Source of the DNA: Anaerolineales bacterium
Lineage (GTDB): Bacteria; Chloroflexota; Anaerolineae; Anaerolineales; DRMV01
DNA length: 5,023 bases
Assembly (NCBI GenBank): GCA_027026295.1
Contig: JALVOR010000206.1
Location: 1 to 5,023 of the forward strand
Direction: 5' to 3'
Shown here: piece by piece, positions 1-5,023 of the stretch
Position numbering within the stretch: position 1 is the first letter of the stretch
How the letters are laid out: each line of letters opens with the position of its first letter
Position numbers and translations under genes: made by a program
Notes under the pieces: model-generated
Databases searched by the model: none
Seen by the model: only the letters and a program-made list of their open reading frames with translations
What the model was told of the DNA's origin: nothing

Positions 1-757
1 GCAGCCAGATCGCCGCGCCTGCGAGCCTGCCGTTACGGCGAGCAACCCACTGCGGCGGGTTGGGCGGCGTGAACAGCCGCATGAGCATGCCTTTCCATGT
101 GGGGGCGAGCATTTCCCACCGTCGGCAGGGAAAATGCCACAGCCGGTCAGTGGGGTAGATGGCTTCCATCCAGGCGCGCTGTTGTGCCCATTCGCTGCGG
201 CGCGCCCGCCCTGAATGTACCCGTAGACGCGGAGCAGGCACGGAGGCAATCTCGGGGTGTTGCCCGGGGTCGGCGTCCCATATGGTCACGGTATCCAGCG
301 CGGTGAAGTTCAGGTCGCGGTAAAGGGCAATGGCGCTTTCGTTTTGGGGTTCTACCTGCAGCCACAGGGCGCCGACGTGCTTTTGCCGGGCATAGGCCAG
401 GGTGTGTTCCATCAGCGCGCGGGCGATGCCGCGGCGGCGGTAACGGGGATGCACCGCGACGTTCACGATGAGGTATTGCTTTGGGCTGGTTTCCAGGGGA
501 ATCAGGCTGACGTTGCCCACGATGTGCCCGTCTTCTTCCCAGACAAAGCCATAGAGCGGCGCGCCGGGAATTTCGCGGCTGCGGTAAGCCCGCTGGGCGC
601 TGCGGCTGCGGGCAATGCGTCGCAGTTGACGCAGGGCAGCCTGGCCGTCGGCGTCGAGGCGGTCGGCAAAGGCCACTGCCAGCAGGTCGGCGATGCCGTT
701 GAGGTCTCTGGTGATGTCAATCCAGCGGGTGTGCCCGCCGGTGGGGCTGGTTTTCAT
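1..757 (-). CDS. GNAT-family N-acetyltransferase, 5' part (runs off the left edge)
   Basis: Reading leftward from the ATG at 757-755, the frame stays open for 252 codons to the window edge, so the C-terminus is missing. Residues ~10-160 form a GNAT acetyl-CoA-dependent acyltransferase domain. Strand beta4 and the acetyl-CoA pyrophosphate loop are seen as VNVAVHPRYRRRGIARALM (98-116), with the R/Q-x-x-G-x-G/A signature as RRRGIA (107-112). The late motif NESAIALYRDLNF (139-151) is typical of RimI-like members. GNAT enzymes transfer an acetyl group from acetyl-CoA to an amine; the substrate here cannot be read from sequence. After residue ~165 the protein continues well past a single GNAT domain. 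WVARRNGRLAGAAIWL (237-252) looks like the opening strands of a second GNAT fold, so a tandem-GNAT protein is inferred. There is no clear Shine-Dalgarno before the ATG, so the start is less certain than for the neighbours. It is divergent from the NAD-salvage operon. Confidence 0.85.
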   Translation of the reverse strand, partial: MKTSPTGGHTRWIDITRDLNGIADLLAVAFADRLDADGQAALRQLRRIARSRSAQRAYRSREIPGAPLYGFVWEEDGHIVGNVSLIPLETSPKQYLIVNVAVHPRYRRRGIARALMEHTLAYARQKHVGALWLQVEPQNESAIALYRDLNFTALDTVTIWDADPGQHPEIASVPAPRLRVHSGRARRSEWAQQRAWMEAIYPTDRLWHFPCRRWEMLAPTWKGMLMRLFTPPNPPQWVARRNGRLAGAAIWL

Positions 758-831
758 AGAGGTTGCTCGCGGGTGAGAAACGGGGTGCGGGATGCAAGTC
801 TTGGCGCTGCCTCGGCGGCGTTAGCGTCCTG

Positions 832-879
832 AAAATCCGTGGGTATCTGTGACCATCCGTGTTGTCCGTGGCCTATTTC
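832..879 (+). repeat. Degenerate 10-bp-period repeat, copy A
   Basis: Four tandem units of about 10 bp are visible: ATCCGTGGGT (835-844), ATCTGTGACC (845-854), ATCCGTGTT (855-863) and GTCCGTGGCC (864-873), followed by TATTTC. The same four units in the same order, mostly with C for T at the sixth base, occur on the minus strand at 3409-3464. The element is non-coding. It lies between the GNAT start and the NAD-salvage promoter, inside the probable 5' leader of the GNAT gene. Similar degenerate ATCCGCG/ATCTGCG tracts are, from memory, frequent in intergenic DNA of several environmental phyla; their function is unknown. Confidence 0.6.
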
Positions 880-922
880 TTGCGGTTGGATAGACGTTGC
901 AAGTATATCGCGTTTTCGCCGC

Positions 923-950
923 TTGACTTTTCCCTGTTTTGCTGTATAAT
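923..950 (+). promoter_or_regulatory. Sigma70-type promoter of the NAD-salvage operon
   Basis: A -35 box TTGACT (923-928, 5 of 6 consensus bases) and a perfect -10 box TATAAT (945-950) are separated by 16 bp. Transcription would start near 957, giving a leader of only about 39 nt before the ATG at 996. This is the strongest promoter-like sequence in the window and drives the two genes to its right. Confidence 0.8.
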
Positions 951-973
951 CAAGTTGATACAATTAGTGTCAA
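946..973 (-). promoter_or_regulatory. Possible leftward promoter for the GNAT gene
   Basis: On the minus strand a perfect TTGACA (973-968) is followed after 16 bp by GATTAT (951-946, 4 of 6 consensus bases). If used, it would overlap the rightward -10 box almost base for base, making the two promoters mutually exclusive. It would give the GNAT gene a leader of roughly 180 nt that includes repeat copy A. A second candidate -10, TATACT on the minus strand at 907-902, has no good -35. The -10 is weak, so this is a tentative call. Confidence 0.35.
955..973. promoter_or_regulatory. Imperfect palindrome, candidate operator
   Basis: TTGATAC (955-961), a 5-bp spacer AATTA, then GTGTCAA (967-973) form an inverted repeat with one mismatch in seven. 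It begins four bases after the rightward -10 box and covers the predicted transcription start, the usual place for a repressor site. It also contains the -35 of the possible leftward promoter. No regulator gene is in the window and I do not recognise the motif as a named operator. Confidence 0.4.
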
Positions 974-982
974 AACAACACG

Positions 983-989
983 AAGGAGG
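983..989 (+). promoter_or_regulatory. Ribosome binding site of the nicotinamidase-like gene
   Basis: AAGGAGG lies 6 nt before the ATG at 996. This near-perfect anti-16S match fixes the start and supports the N-terminal extension of the protein as genuine. Confidence 0.85.
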
Positions 990-995
990 CTGTGA

Positions 996-2039
996 ATGGA
1001 AACGACACTACCGCTGCCGCCGCATTTTGACCCACAACGTGTGGGGCAGGTGTGGAAAGTGGATTACGAGGCCCGTGCCGCCGAAGCGCGTGCCTGGGCG
1101 CGCCGGCATGGCATTGCCCCGGCTGCCGACGACCGGCTGAAGGTGGCGCTGGTGCTGGTGGACGTGCAAAATACCTTCTGCCTGCCCGATTTCGAATTGT
1201 TCGTCGCCGGGCGCTCGGGAAACGGCGCGGTGGAGGACAACATCCGCTTGTGCAGTTTCATCTACCGCAATTTATCCCACATCACGCACATCGTTGCCAC
1301 CCTCGACACCCATACCCCCATGCAGATTTTCCACGCGCCCTTCTGGGTGGATGCCGACGGCAATCACCCCGCGCCGTACACCATGATTACCGCCGACGAT
1401 GTGGCTTCCGGGCGCTGGCGCTTCAATGCTGCCCTTGCTCCGGCGTTGGGGCTTTCCCCCGAAGAAGGGCAGCAGCACGTTGCCCACTATGTGCAAACCC
1501 TTGCCGCCCGCGGCAAATACCGGCACACCATCTGGCCTTACCATGCCATGCTGGGCGGCATCGGCCATGCCCTGGTGCCTGCGGTGGAAGAGGCGATTTT
1601 CTTCCACAGCATCGCCCGCTATGCCCAGCCGGAATTCATCATCAAGGGCAACCACCCCCTCACTGAGCACTATTCGGCGTTGGCGCCGGAAGTCAACACC
1701 GACACCGCAGGCAACCAACTGGTGCCCCCCAACGAGCGGCTGTTGCAACTGGTGCAGGCATACGACCGGGTCATCGTCACCGGGCAGGCGAAGAGCCATT
1801 GCGTGGCGTGGACGGTGAGCGATCTGCTGGAAGCCTTGCAGACGCGCGGCCTGGGGCGTTTGGCGGCCAAGATTTACCTGCTGGAAGACACCACCTCGCC
1901 CGTGGTGGTGCCGGGCGCCGATTTCACGGAAGCCGCTGACGAAGCCTATGCCCGCTTTGCCGAGGCCGGGGCGCACCGCGTCACCACCGCACAACCTTTG
2001 ACCGCCTGGGAAGGCTTTTTCTTCAACGAGGAGGCTTGA
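996..2039 (+). CDS. pncA: Nicotinamidase-like cysteine hydrolase (isochorismatase superfamily), long form
   Basis: A 347-residue cytosolic enzyme of the isochorismatase superfamily, most likely hydrolysing nicotinamide to nicotinate and ammonia. All nicotinamidase landmarks are present. The catalytic triad is D56 (in LVDVQNTF), K217 (in IIKGNHP) and C269 (in [12 protein letters not shown]). The metal site is D104 and H106 (LDTHT), H113 and H183, the last in the WPYH motif that corresponds to WPxHC of PncA. Typical nicotinamidases are about 180-220 residues. This one has a ~48-residue N-terminal extension and a stretch of ~60 extra residues (about 118-178) between the metal-binding loop and WPYH. 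The alanine after the WPYH histidine replaces the usual cysteine. The next gene begins 1 bp after the stop and encodes nicotinate phosphoribosyltransferase, which uses the expected product, so context strongly supports the assignment. Activity on another amide cannot be excluded. Confidence 0.88.
   Translation: METTLPLPPHFDPQRVGQVWKVDYEARAAEARAWARRHGIAPAADDRLKVALVLVDVQNTFCLPDFELFVAGRSGNGAVEDNIRLCSFIYRNLSHITHIVATLDTHTPMQIFHAPFWVDADGNHPAPYTMITADDVASGRWRFNAALAPALGLSPEEGQQHVAHYVQTLAARGKYRHTIWPYHAMLGGIGHALVPAVEEAIFFHSIARYAQPEFIIKGNHPLTEHYSALAPEVNTDTAGNQLVPPNERLLQLVQAYDRVIVTGQAKSHCVAWTVSDLLEALQTRGLGRLAAKIYLLEDTTSPVVVPGADFTEAADEAYARFAEAGAHRVTTAQPLTAWEGFFFNEEA
2028..2034 (+). promoter_or_regulatory. 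Ribosome binding site of the nicotinate phosphoribosyltransferase gene
   Basis: GAGGAGG sits inside the last codons of the upstream gene, 6 nt before the ATG at 2041. It fixes the start and implies translational coupling of the two genes. Confidence 0.8.
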
Positions 2040-2040
2040 G

Positions 2041-3408
2041 ATGACGCTCTTCGATGGCCGCCGCCTGCCTCCTGGAACCTTGGGGCTGGACTGGAATGGT
2101 ATTCGTCGCGGCATTTACAGCGATAAATACTTTGTCAACCTGGCGACGCTGTTAGGTGAGTTGAGCCGTGCTGGCTACCGCTACGCCGGGCGGCATGGCC
2201 GCATTCCTGCTGCTGAGGCTGACCTCGCCGTGGGCGATGTAGAAGTCGAAATGCAGTGGTTCACCCGCCGTCGCGGCACCACTGTCATTGCCGGTGTGGA
2301 TGCTGCCCTGGCGATTTTGCGGGAAGCCACCGGCTACTGGGAAGGCGACCGCTTCGTGAACACCGCCGATGCGTTGGAAGTTTGGGCGGTGGAAGACGGC
2401 GACACCACAACTTACCACGGCGACCCGCGGGCCGTGCAGCCGGTGCTGCGGGTGCGTGGCCGCTACCGCGATTTCGGGCCGCTGGAAACCGTGACCTTAG
2501 GTTACCTCACCCGCGCCAGCCGTATTGCCACCAACACCTATCAGATTCTGGAAGCCAGCCGCGGCAAGCCGGTGCTCTTTTTCCCGGCACGGTTTGATTT
2601 GCCCGACGTGCAGGCGGTGGATGGCTATGCCTATGCCGTGGGGGTGCAGCGTTACAATTACGATTACGGGGCGGCGGTCAAGCCGTTTATTTCTACCGAT
2701 GCGCAGGGCATGTGGTGGGGCGGCAAGGGCGGCGGCACCACAGCGCACGCTTACCTCGCCTGCTTTCTCGGTGACATTCCCGAGGCCATGTTGGCCTTTG
2801 CCCGTACCCTGCCCCCTGAGGTGCCCCGCATCGCGTTAGTGGACTTCAACAACACCTGTGCTCGCGATGCCGTGTGGGTGGCTGAGGCCATGTTTGGCGA
2901 ATACCGCCGCCTGAAAGCGGCGGGCAAGCCCGAGGAGGCTGCCCGTTTCCGGCTGTTTGGTGTGCGCCTCGACACTTCGGGCGACCTGCGCGACGAAGGT
3001 TTGCAGCCCTTGGGCGATCCCAAGCTGGGTTTGGGCGTCAATCCGCGGCTGGTGTGGCAGGTGCGGGAAGCCCTTGACAGTGCGTGGGAGCGCTGGGATT
3101 TGCCCGCGACCTGGCGTGAGGAAGCCCGCAATTATTGCCGCGATATCAAAATTGTGGTTTCGGGTGGCTTCCGCACAGAAAAGATCAGCCTTTTTGAGCG
3201 GCTGGGCGTGCCGGTGGATTTCTATGGCGTGGGTTCGTGGTTCTACGACAACCATGGCCCTACCAACACCGACTTTACCGCCGATGTGGTGAGGGTTAAA
3301 GTGGGCGACGAATGGCTGCCCATGGCGAAGGTGGGGCGGCAGGCGTGTGAAAACCCGCGGCTGAAGCAGGTGTGGTGTGGGCGTTTTTGCAATGGTGACT
3401 GGCTTTGA
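2041..3408 (+). CDS. pncB: Nicotinate phosphoribosyltransferase
   Basis: A 455-residue enzyme that joins nicotinate to PRPP to give nicotinate mononucleotide, normally with ATP hydrolysis, in the Preiss-Handler route to NAD. Family landmarks are seen in order. The N-terminal YSDKYF is at 26-31. GTTAHAYL holds H236, at the position of the conserved active-site histidine of the family. GVRLDTSGDL is at 307-316, IKIVVSGGF at 369-377 and VDFYGVGSW at 392-400; the last two belong to the phosphate-binding barrel edge. The RLDTSGDL form has one residue more than the RLDSGDL of human-type enzymes, and with SGGF and YGVGS resembles the clostridial-type branch as I remember it. Length is normal for the family. 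The gene is 1 bp downstream of the nicotinamidase-like gene and almost certainly co-transcribed with it. It ends in CGRFCNGDWL, a tail I do not recognise as conserved. Confidence 0.93.
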   Translation: MTLFDGRRLPPGTLGLDWNGIRRGIYSDKYFVNLATLLGELSRAGYRYAGRHGRIPAAEADLAVGDVEVEMQWFTRRRGTTVIAGVDAALAILREATGYWEGDRFVNTADALEVWAVEDGDTTTYHGDPRAVQPVLRVRGRYRDFGPLETVTLGYLTRASRIATNTYQILEASRGKPVLFFPARFDLPDVQAVDGYAYAVGVQRYNYDYGAAVKPFISTDAQGMWWGGKGGGTTAHAYLACFLGDIPEAMLAFARTLPPEVPRIALVDFNNTCARDAVWVAEAMFGEYRRLKAAGKPEEAARFRLFGVRLDTSGDLRDEGLQPLGDPKLGLGVNPRLVWQVREALDSAWERWDLPATWREEARNYCRDIKIVVSGGFRTEKISLFERLGVPVDFYGVGSWFYDNHGPTNTDFTADVVRVKVGDEWLPMAKVGRQACENPRLKQVWCGRFCNGDWL

Positions 3409-3464
3409 GAAAATCGGCCGCGGATGAACGCGGGTAATGGCAGATGCACGCGGATTTAACGCAG
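3409..3464 (-). repeat. Degenerate 10-bp-period repeat, copy B (inverted relative to copy A)
   Basis: Read on the minus strand, four exact 10-bp units follow one another: ATCCGCGTGC (3455-3446), ATCTGCCATT (3445-3436), ACCCGCGTTC (3435-3426) and ATCCGCGGCC (3425-3416), then GATTTTC. They match copy A at 832-879 unit by unit and in the same order, including AAATCCG at the start and GGCC-x-ATTT at the end. The element starts directly after the stop codon of the phosphoribosyltransferase gene. Confidence 0.6.
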
Positions 3465-3477
3465 AAAGGCACAGTTT

Positions 3478-3499
3478 TCTGTGGCGCTTCTGTGGTTTC
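3478..3499 (+). repeat. Short direct repeat TCTGTGG, two copies
   Basis: TCTGTGGCGCT (3478-3488) is followed directly by TCTGTGGTTTC (3489-3499), an 11-bp period. The core resembles the ATCTGTG unit of repeat copy A. It lies between copy B and the terminator hairpin, so the gap 3409-3519 seems to consist mostly of repeat remnants and contains no gene. Confidence 0.35.
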
Positions 3500-3519
3500 C
3501 TTGCCAGGCCATTTAACGA

Positions 3520-3551
3520 AACCAGCCCTCACGAAAGCGTGAGGGCTGGTT
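3520..3551. terminator. Bidirectional terminator hairpin between pncB and tRNA-Leu
   Basis: A perfect 14-bp stem, AACCAGCCCTCACG paired with CGTGAGGGCTGGTT, closes a 4-nt loop (3534-3537). It lies between two convergent transcription units, the NAD-salvage operon from the left and tRNA-Leu from the right, whose 3' end is only 6 nt away. On the minus strand the stem runs into TTTCGTTAAAT, a short U-rich run. On the plus strand there is no real U-tract. It is therefore a good intrinsic terminator for the tRNA and a plausible, weaker one for the operon. Confidence 0.7.
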
Positions 3552-3557
3552 GCTTGA

Positions 3558-3643
3558 TGGGGCGAGTGGGAGTCGAACCCACACGGGGCTTGCGCCCCAG
3601 AGGATTTTAAGTCCCCGGCGTCTGCCTGTTCCGCCATCGCCCC
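3558..3643 (-). tRNA. tRNA-Leu, anticodon UAA
   Basis: The minus strand folds into a complete class II tRNA of 86 nt including the discriminator A. The acceptor stem GGGGCGA pairs with UCGCCCC. The anticodon stem GGGGA/UCCUC has one G-U pair and closes the loop CUUAAAA, giving anticodon UAA, which reads UUA and UUG. The long variable arm has a GGGGC/GCCCC stem with a GCAA loop, as expected for leucine tRNA. The T arm is GUGGG-UUCGACU-CCCAC. The 3' CCA is not encoded (the DNA continues TCAAG after the discriminator), so it must be added by the CCA-adding enzyme. No intron or insertion is seen. Confidence 0.96.
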
Positions 3644-3652
3644 GTGGTGGTT

Positions 3653-3682
3653 ATTCTACCCGCGGGGCAATGGGAAAGTCAA
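3653..3682 (-). promoter_or_regulatory. Promoter of tRNA-Leu
   Basis: On the minus strand TTGACT (3682-3677) and TAGAAT (3658-3653) are separated by 18 bp, and the -10 ends 9 nt before the tRNA 5' end. Transcription would start almost at the mature end. The -35 lies in the loop of the hairpin 3658-3699 and the -10 starts at the base of its stem, so this promoter is nested in the secF terminator region. Confidence 0.6.
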
Positions 3683-3699
3683 GCCATTGCCCCGCGGGT
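3658..3699 (-). terminator. Long hairpin downstream of secF
   Basis: A perfect 16-bp stem, ACCCGCGGGGCAATGG (3658-3673) with CCATTGCCCCGCGGGT (3684-3699), encloses a 10-nt loop. It lies between the secF stop and the tRNA 5' end and would stop transcription from the sec operon. Neither side has a U-tract, so it may act as a pause or mRNA-stabilising structure instead. Confidence 0.55.
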
Positions 3700-3713
3700 T
3701 ACGTATTGCTTTG

Positions 3714-3736
3714 ATGGGCTGGTTGTGCCAGCCCAT
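3714..3736 (-). terminator. Small hairpin directly after secF
   Basis: A perfect 9-bp stem, ATGGGCTGG (3714-3722) with CCAGCCCAT (3728-3736), closes a 5-nt loop 8 nt beyond the secF stop codon. No U-tract follows it on the minus strand. With the longer hairpin next to it, it forms a tandem pair at the end of the sec transcript. Confidence 0.5.
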
Positions 3737-3744
3737 TTGTGGTT

Positions 3745-4671
3745 TTAGGCGACGGCTTCCTCTTTGCAGGTCAGTTTGCCTTTGAGCCAGCAGCGCCATT
3801 CGGCGTTTTCCCAAACCACCAGAATGGGGGAAGCGTTGAAAATCGAGGAGTAGGTGCCGCTGAAAATACCAATCAGCAGGATGATGACGAAGTGCCGGGT
3901 GGTCACGCCGCCGAAAATTGCCAGTGTGAACAGGGTGAGCATCACGGTCAACTGAGTGTTGATGGAGCGGTCGAGGGTTTGCACGATGGAATGGTTGACC
4001 AGTTTTTCGTAGGGCAGGCGGCGGTAGCGGCGGCTGTTTTCGCGGATGCGGTCGAACACTACGATGGAGTCGTGCACCGAGAAACCGATGATGGTCAGTA
4101 GCGCTGTGAGGAACATCGCGTCGGCTTCCCAGTGGAGGAAGTGGCCGAAGATTGCTTCCATGCCCACGGTGACGGCGACGTCGTGCAGCATGGCGATGAT
4201 GGCTGCTGTGCCGTAGCGCACGGCATGGGGCACGCCGCGGAAGGCGTAGGTAATGTAGAGCAAGATGGCGACGGCGGAAAGCGCCACCGCGCCCGCAGCG
4301 CGTTTTGCCACCTCAGCACCTACCGAGGGGCCGACATTGGAAAACTGCACCACTTCGGCTGGACTGTTGAACTTGTCTTCCATCGCCTTGACCAGTTGGT
4401 TCATCGTGGTTTCGTCCATGCTCTTGGAGCGAATCACGATATCGTTTTTGCCGGTGGTCTGTACGGTGGTATCGCCAATGCCAAATTCCTTGTAAATGGC
4501 AATCACATCGGCGGGTTGGGGCGATGCAGATTCAAAACGCACTTCCAGCAGGCTGCCGCCGGTGAAGTCAATTGCGAGGGGAAGCCCCCAAATGGCGAGG
4601 GCGATCATGCCCGGAATGATGATGAGCAGGGAAATTCCAAAGTAAAGGTATCGTTTGCCGACAATATCCAT
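3745..4671 (-). CDS. secF: Protein translocase subunit SecF
   Basis: A 308-residue integral membrane protein that with SecD uses the proton motive force to assist late steps of protein export through SecYEG. The layout is that of SecF. There is a first membrane span at ~9-29, then LAIDFTGGSLLEVRF (32-46) opening the periplasmic P1 domain (to ~110), and VGPSVGAEVAKRA (113-125) before the second span. Five more hydrophobic spans follow at about 126-144, 154-174, 184-206, 241-256 and 260-287. The signature GFSVHDSIVVFDRIREN (196-212) carries the conserved D201 and R208 of the RND-type transport core; H200 stands where Asn is usual. The C-terminal tail is short and charged. GGAGG at 4684-4680 lies 8 nt before the ATG and supports the start. 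It is 21 bp downstream of secD, in the same operon. Confidence 0.97.
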   Translation of the reverse strand: MDIVGKRYLYFGISLLIIIPGMIALAIWGLPLAIDFTGGSLLEVRFESASPQPADVIAIYKEFGIGDTTVQTTGKNDIVIRSKSMDETTMNQLVKAMEDKFNSPAEVVQFSNVGPSVGAEVAKRAAGAVALSAVAILLYITYAFRGVPHAVRYGTAAIIAMLHDVAVTVGMEAIFGHFLHWEADAMFLTALLTIIGFSVHDSIVVFDRIRENSRRYRRLPYEKLVNHSIVQTLDRSINTQLTVMLTLFTLAIFGGVTTRHFVIILLIGIFSGTYSSIFNASPILVVWENAEWRCWLKGKLTCKEEAVA

Positions 4672-4679
4672 GATTTTTG

Positions 4680-4684
4680 CCTCC
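4680..4684 (-). promoter_or_regulatory. Ribosome binding site of secF
   Basis: GGAGG on the minus strand, 8 nt before the secF ATG and within the 21-nt gap after the secD stop, fixes the secF start and points to coupled translation. Confidence 0.8.
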
Positions 4685-4692
4685 GAGCACGC

Positions 4693-5023
4693 TTAGATGC
4701 CAAACCACTTGTGGTGGGTGGAGAAGTCCACTGCATCCAGAATGGTATGCAGGAAGATGCGGGTGATGGTCACGGCGGTGAACAGGCTGACGATCACGCC
4801 CAATGCCAGGGTGAGGGCAAAGCCCTTGACCAGGCTGGCACCATAGGCGTTGCCGAACCAGAACAGGATGGCGGTGGTGATGAGGGTGGAAATGTTGGCA
4901 TCCCGAATGGAAGGCCAGGCGCGGCTCCAGCCCAGGTCGATGGCGTGGATGAGCGGGTGCCCATCGCGTAGTTCTTCTTTCATGCGCTCGAAAATCAGGA
5001 TGTTGGCGTCCACAGACATGCCG
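4693..5023 (-). CDS. secD: Protein translocase subunit SecD, C-terminal part (5' end outside the window)
   Basis: The frame is open from the right edge to the TAA at 4695-4693, giving the last ~109 residues of SecD. The visible part begins [21 protein letters not shown], the signature of the fourth membrane span of SecD (usually GMAVDANVLIFERIREE), with the conserved Asp of the proton-relay core. It continues with the [20 protein letters not shown] segment (SecD consensus is close to GfxxAfxtIlDaNlTTli) and two more hydrophobic spans. The methionine in GMSVDAN is internal, not the start. The protein ends in [10 protein letters not shown]. SecD provides the large periplasmic domains that hold the translocating chain; those lie outside this window. 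It is followed by secF 21 bp downstream. Confidence 0.95.
   Translation of the reverse strand, partial: GMSVDANILIFERMKEELRDGHPLIHAIDLGWSRAWPSIRDANISTLITTAILFWFGNAYGASLVKGFALTLALGVIVSLFTAVTITRIFLHTILDAVDFSTHHKWFGI

Noticed and set aside
257..832. 191-codon plus-strand open frame over the GNAT gene
   Set aside because: It mirrors the minus-strand GNAT frame, which contains the acetyl-CoA binding motif; the plus frame is Gly/Ala/Val-rich and matches no family.
832..879. CRISPR-like array
   Set aside because: The units are only 10 bp, contiguous, and have no spacers.
754..963. 69-codon minus-strand frame ending at the GNAT start with an ATGA overlap
   Set aside because: It runs through repeat copy A and the divergent promoter region, has no ribosome binding site and no protein-like features, although the ATGA overlap is suggestive.
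957..995. NAD-sensing riboswitch in the leader of the NAD-salvage operon
   Set aside because: The predicted leader is about 39 nt and shows only a short palindrome, too small for the NAD riboswitch folds I know.
1272..2114. 280-codon open frame antisense to the nicotinamidase-like gene
   Set aside because: It is a by-product of GC-rich codon use in the sense gene; the sense frame has all catalytic motifs and a strong ribosome binding site.
3296..3637. Minus-strand frame encoding MAEQADAGDLKSSGAQAPCGFDSHSPH
   Set aside because: This is the well-known false protein obtained by translating a tRNA gene; it starts inside tRNA-Leu and overlaps the pncB end.
3558..3643. Integration (att) site in tRNA-Leu
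   Set aside because: No integrase gene and no direct repeat of the tRNA 3' end is seen in the window.
4132..4971. 279-codon open frame antisense to secF and secD
   Set aside because: It crosses both sec genes, has low-complexity Gly/Asp-rich sequence and no recognisable domain.

Overview
The window is high-GC bacterial chromosome with a compact housekeeping layout: short intergenic gaps, strong Shine-Dalgarno sites, and sigma70-type promoters. The gene content (a double-GNAT-like acetyltransferase, a NAD-salvage pair, tRNA-Leu, secD-secF) and the degenerate intergenic repeats would fit a member of the Chloroflexota (Anaerolineae-like). That placement rests on general resemblance, not on a diagnostic marker, and is tentative.

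Layout. (1) Positions 1-757, minus strand: 5' part of a GNAT-family N-acetyltransferase that runs off the left edge. (2) Positions 758-995: divergent intergenic region with a degenerate 10-bp-period repeat, a near-consensus promoter reading right, a possible overlapping promoter reading left, and a 7+7 imperfect palindrome downstream of the rightward -10. (3) Positions 996-3408, plus strand: a two-gene operon encoding a long nicotinamidase-like hydrolase and a nicotinate phosphoribosyltransferase. Together they would convert nicotinamide to nicotinate and then to nicotinate mononucleotide (the Preiss-Handler entry to NAD). (4) Positions 3409-3744: a second copy of the 10-bp-period repeat in inverted orientation, a bidirectional terminator hairpin, tRNA-Leu(UAA) on the minus strand, and two further hairpins behind secF. 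The larger hairpin also contains the likely tRNA promoter. (5) Positions 3745-5023, minus strand: secF complete and the 3' end of secD, the proton-driven accessory subunits of the Sec translocon, in the usual secD-secF order.

No mobile element gene, CRISPR array or defence-like system is visible. The protein-coding content looks ordinary. The points worth a second look lie in the non-coding DNA: the inverted pair of matching repeats that brackets the NAD-salvage operon, the tRNA promoter built into a terminator hairpin, and the palindrome in the divergent promoter region. The long form of the nicotinamidase is also notable.
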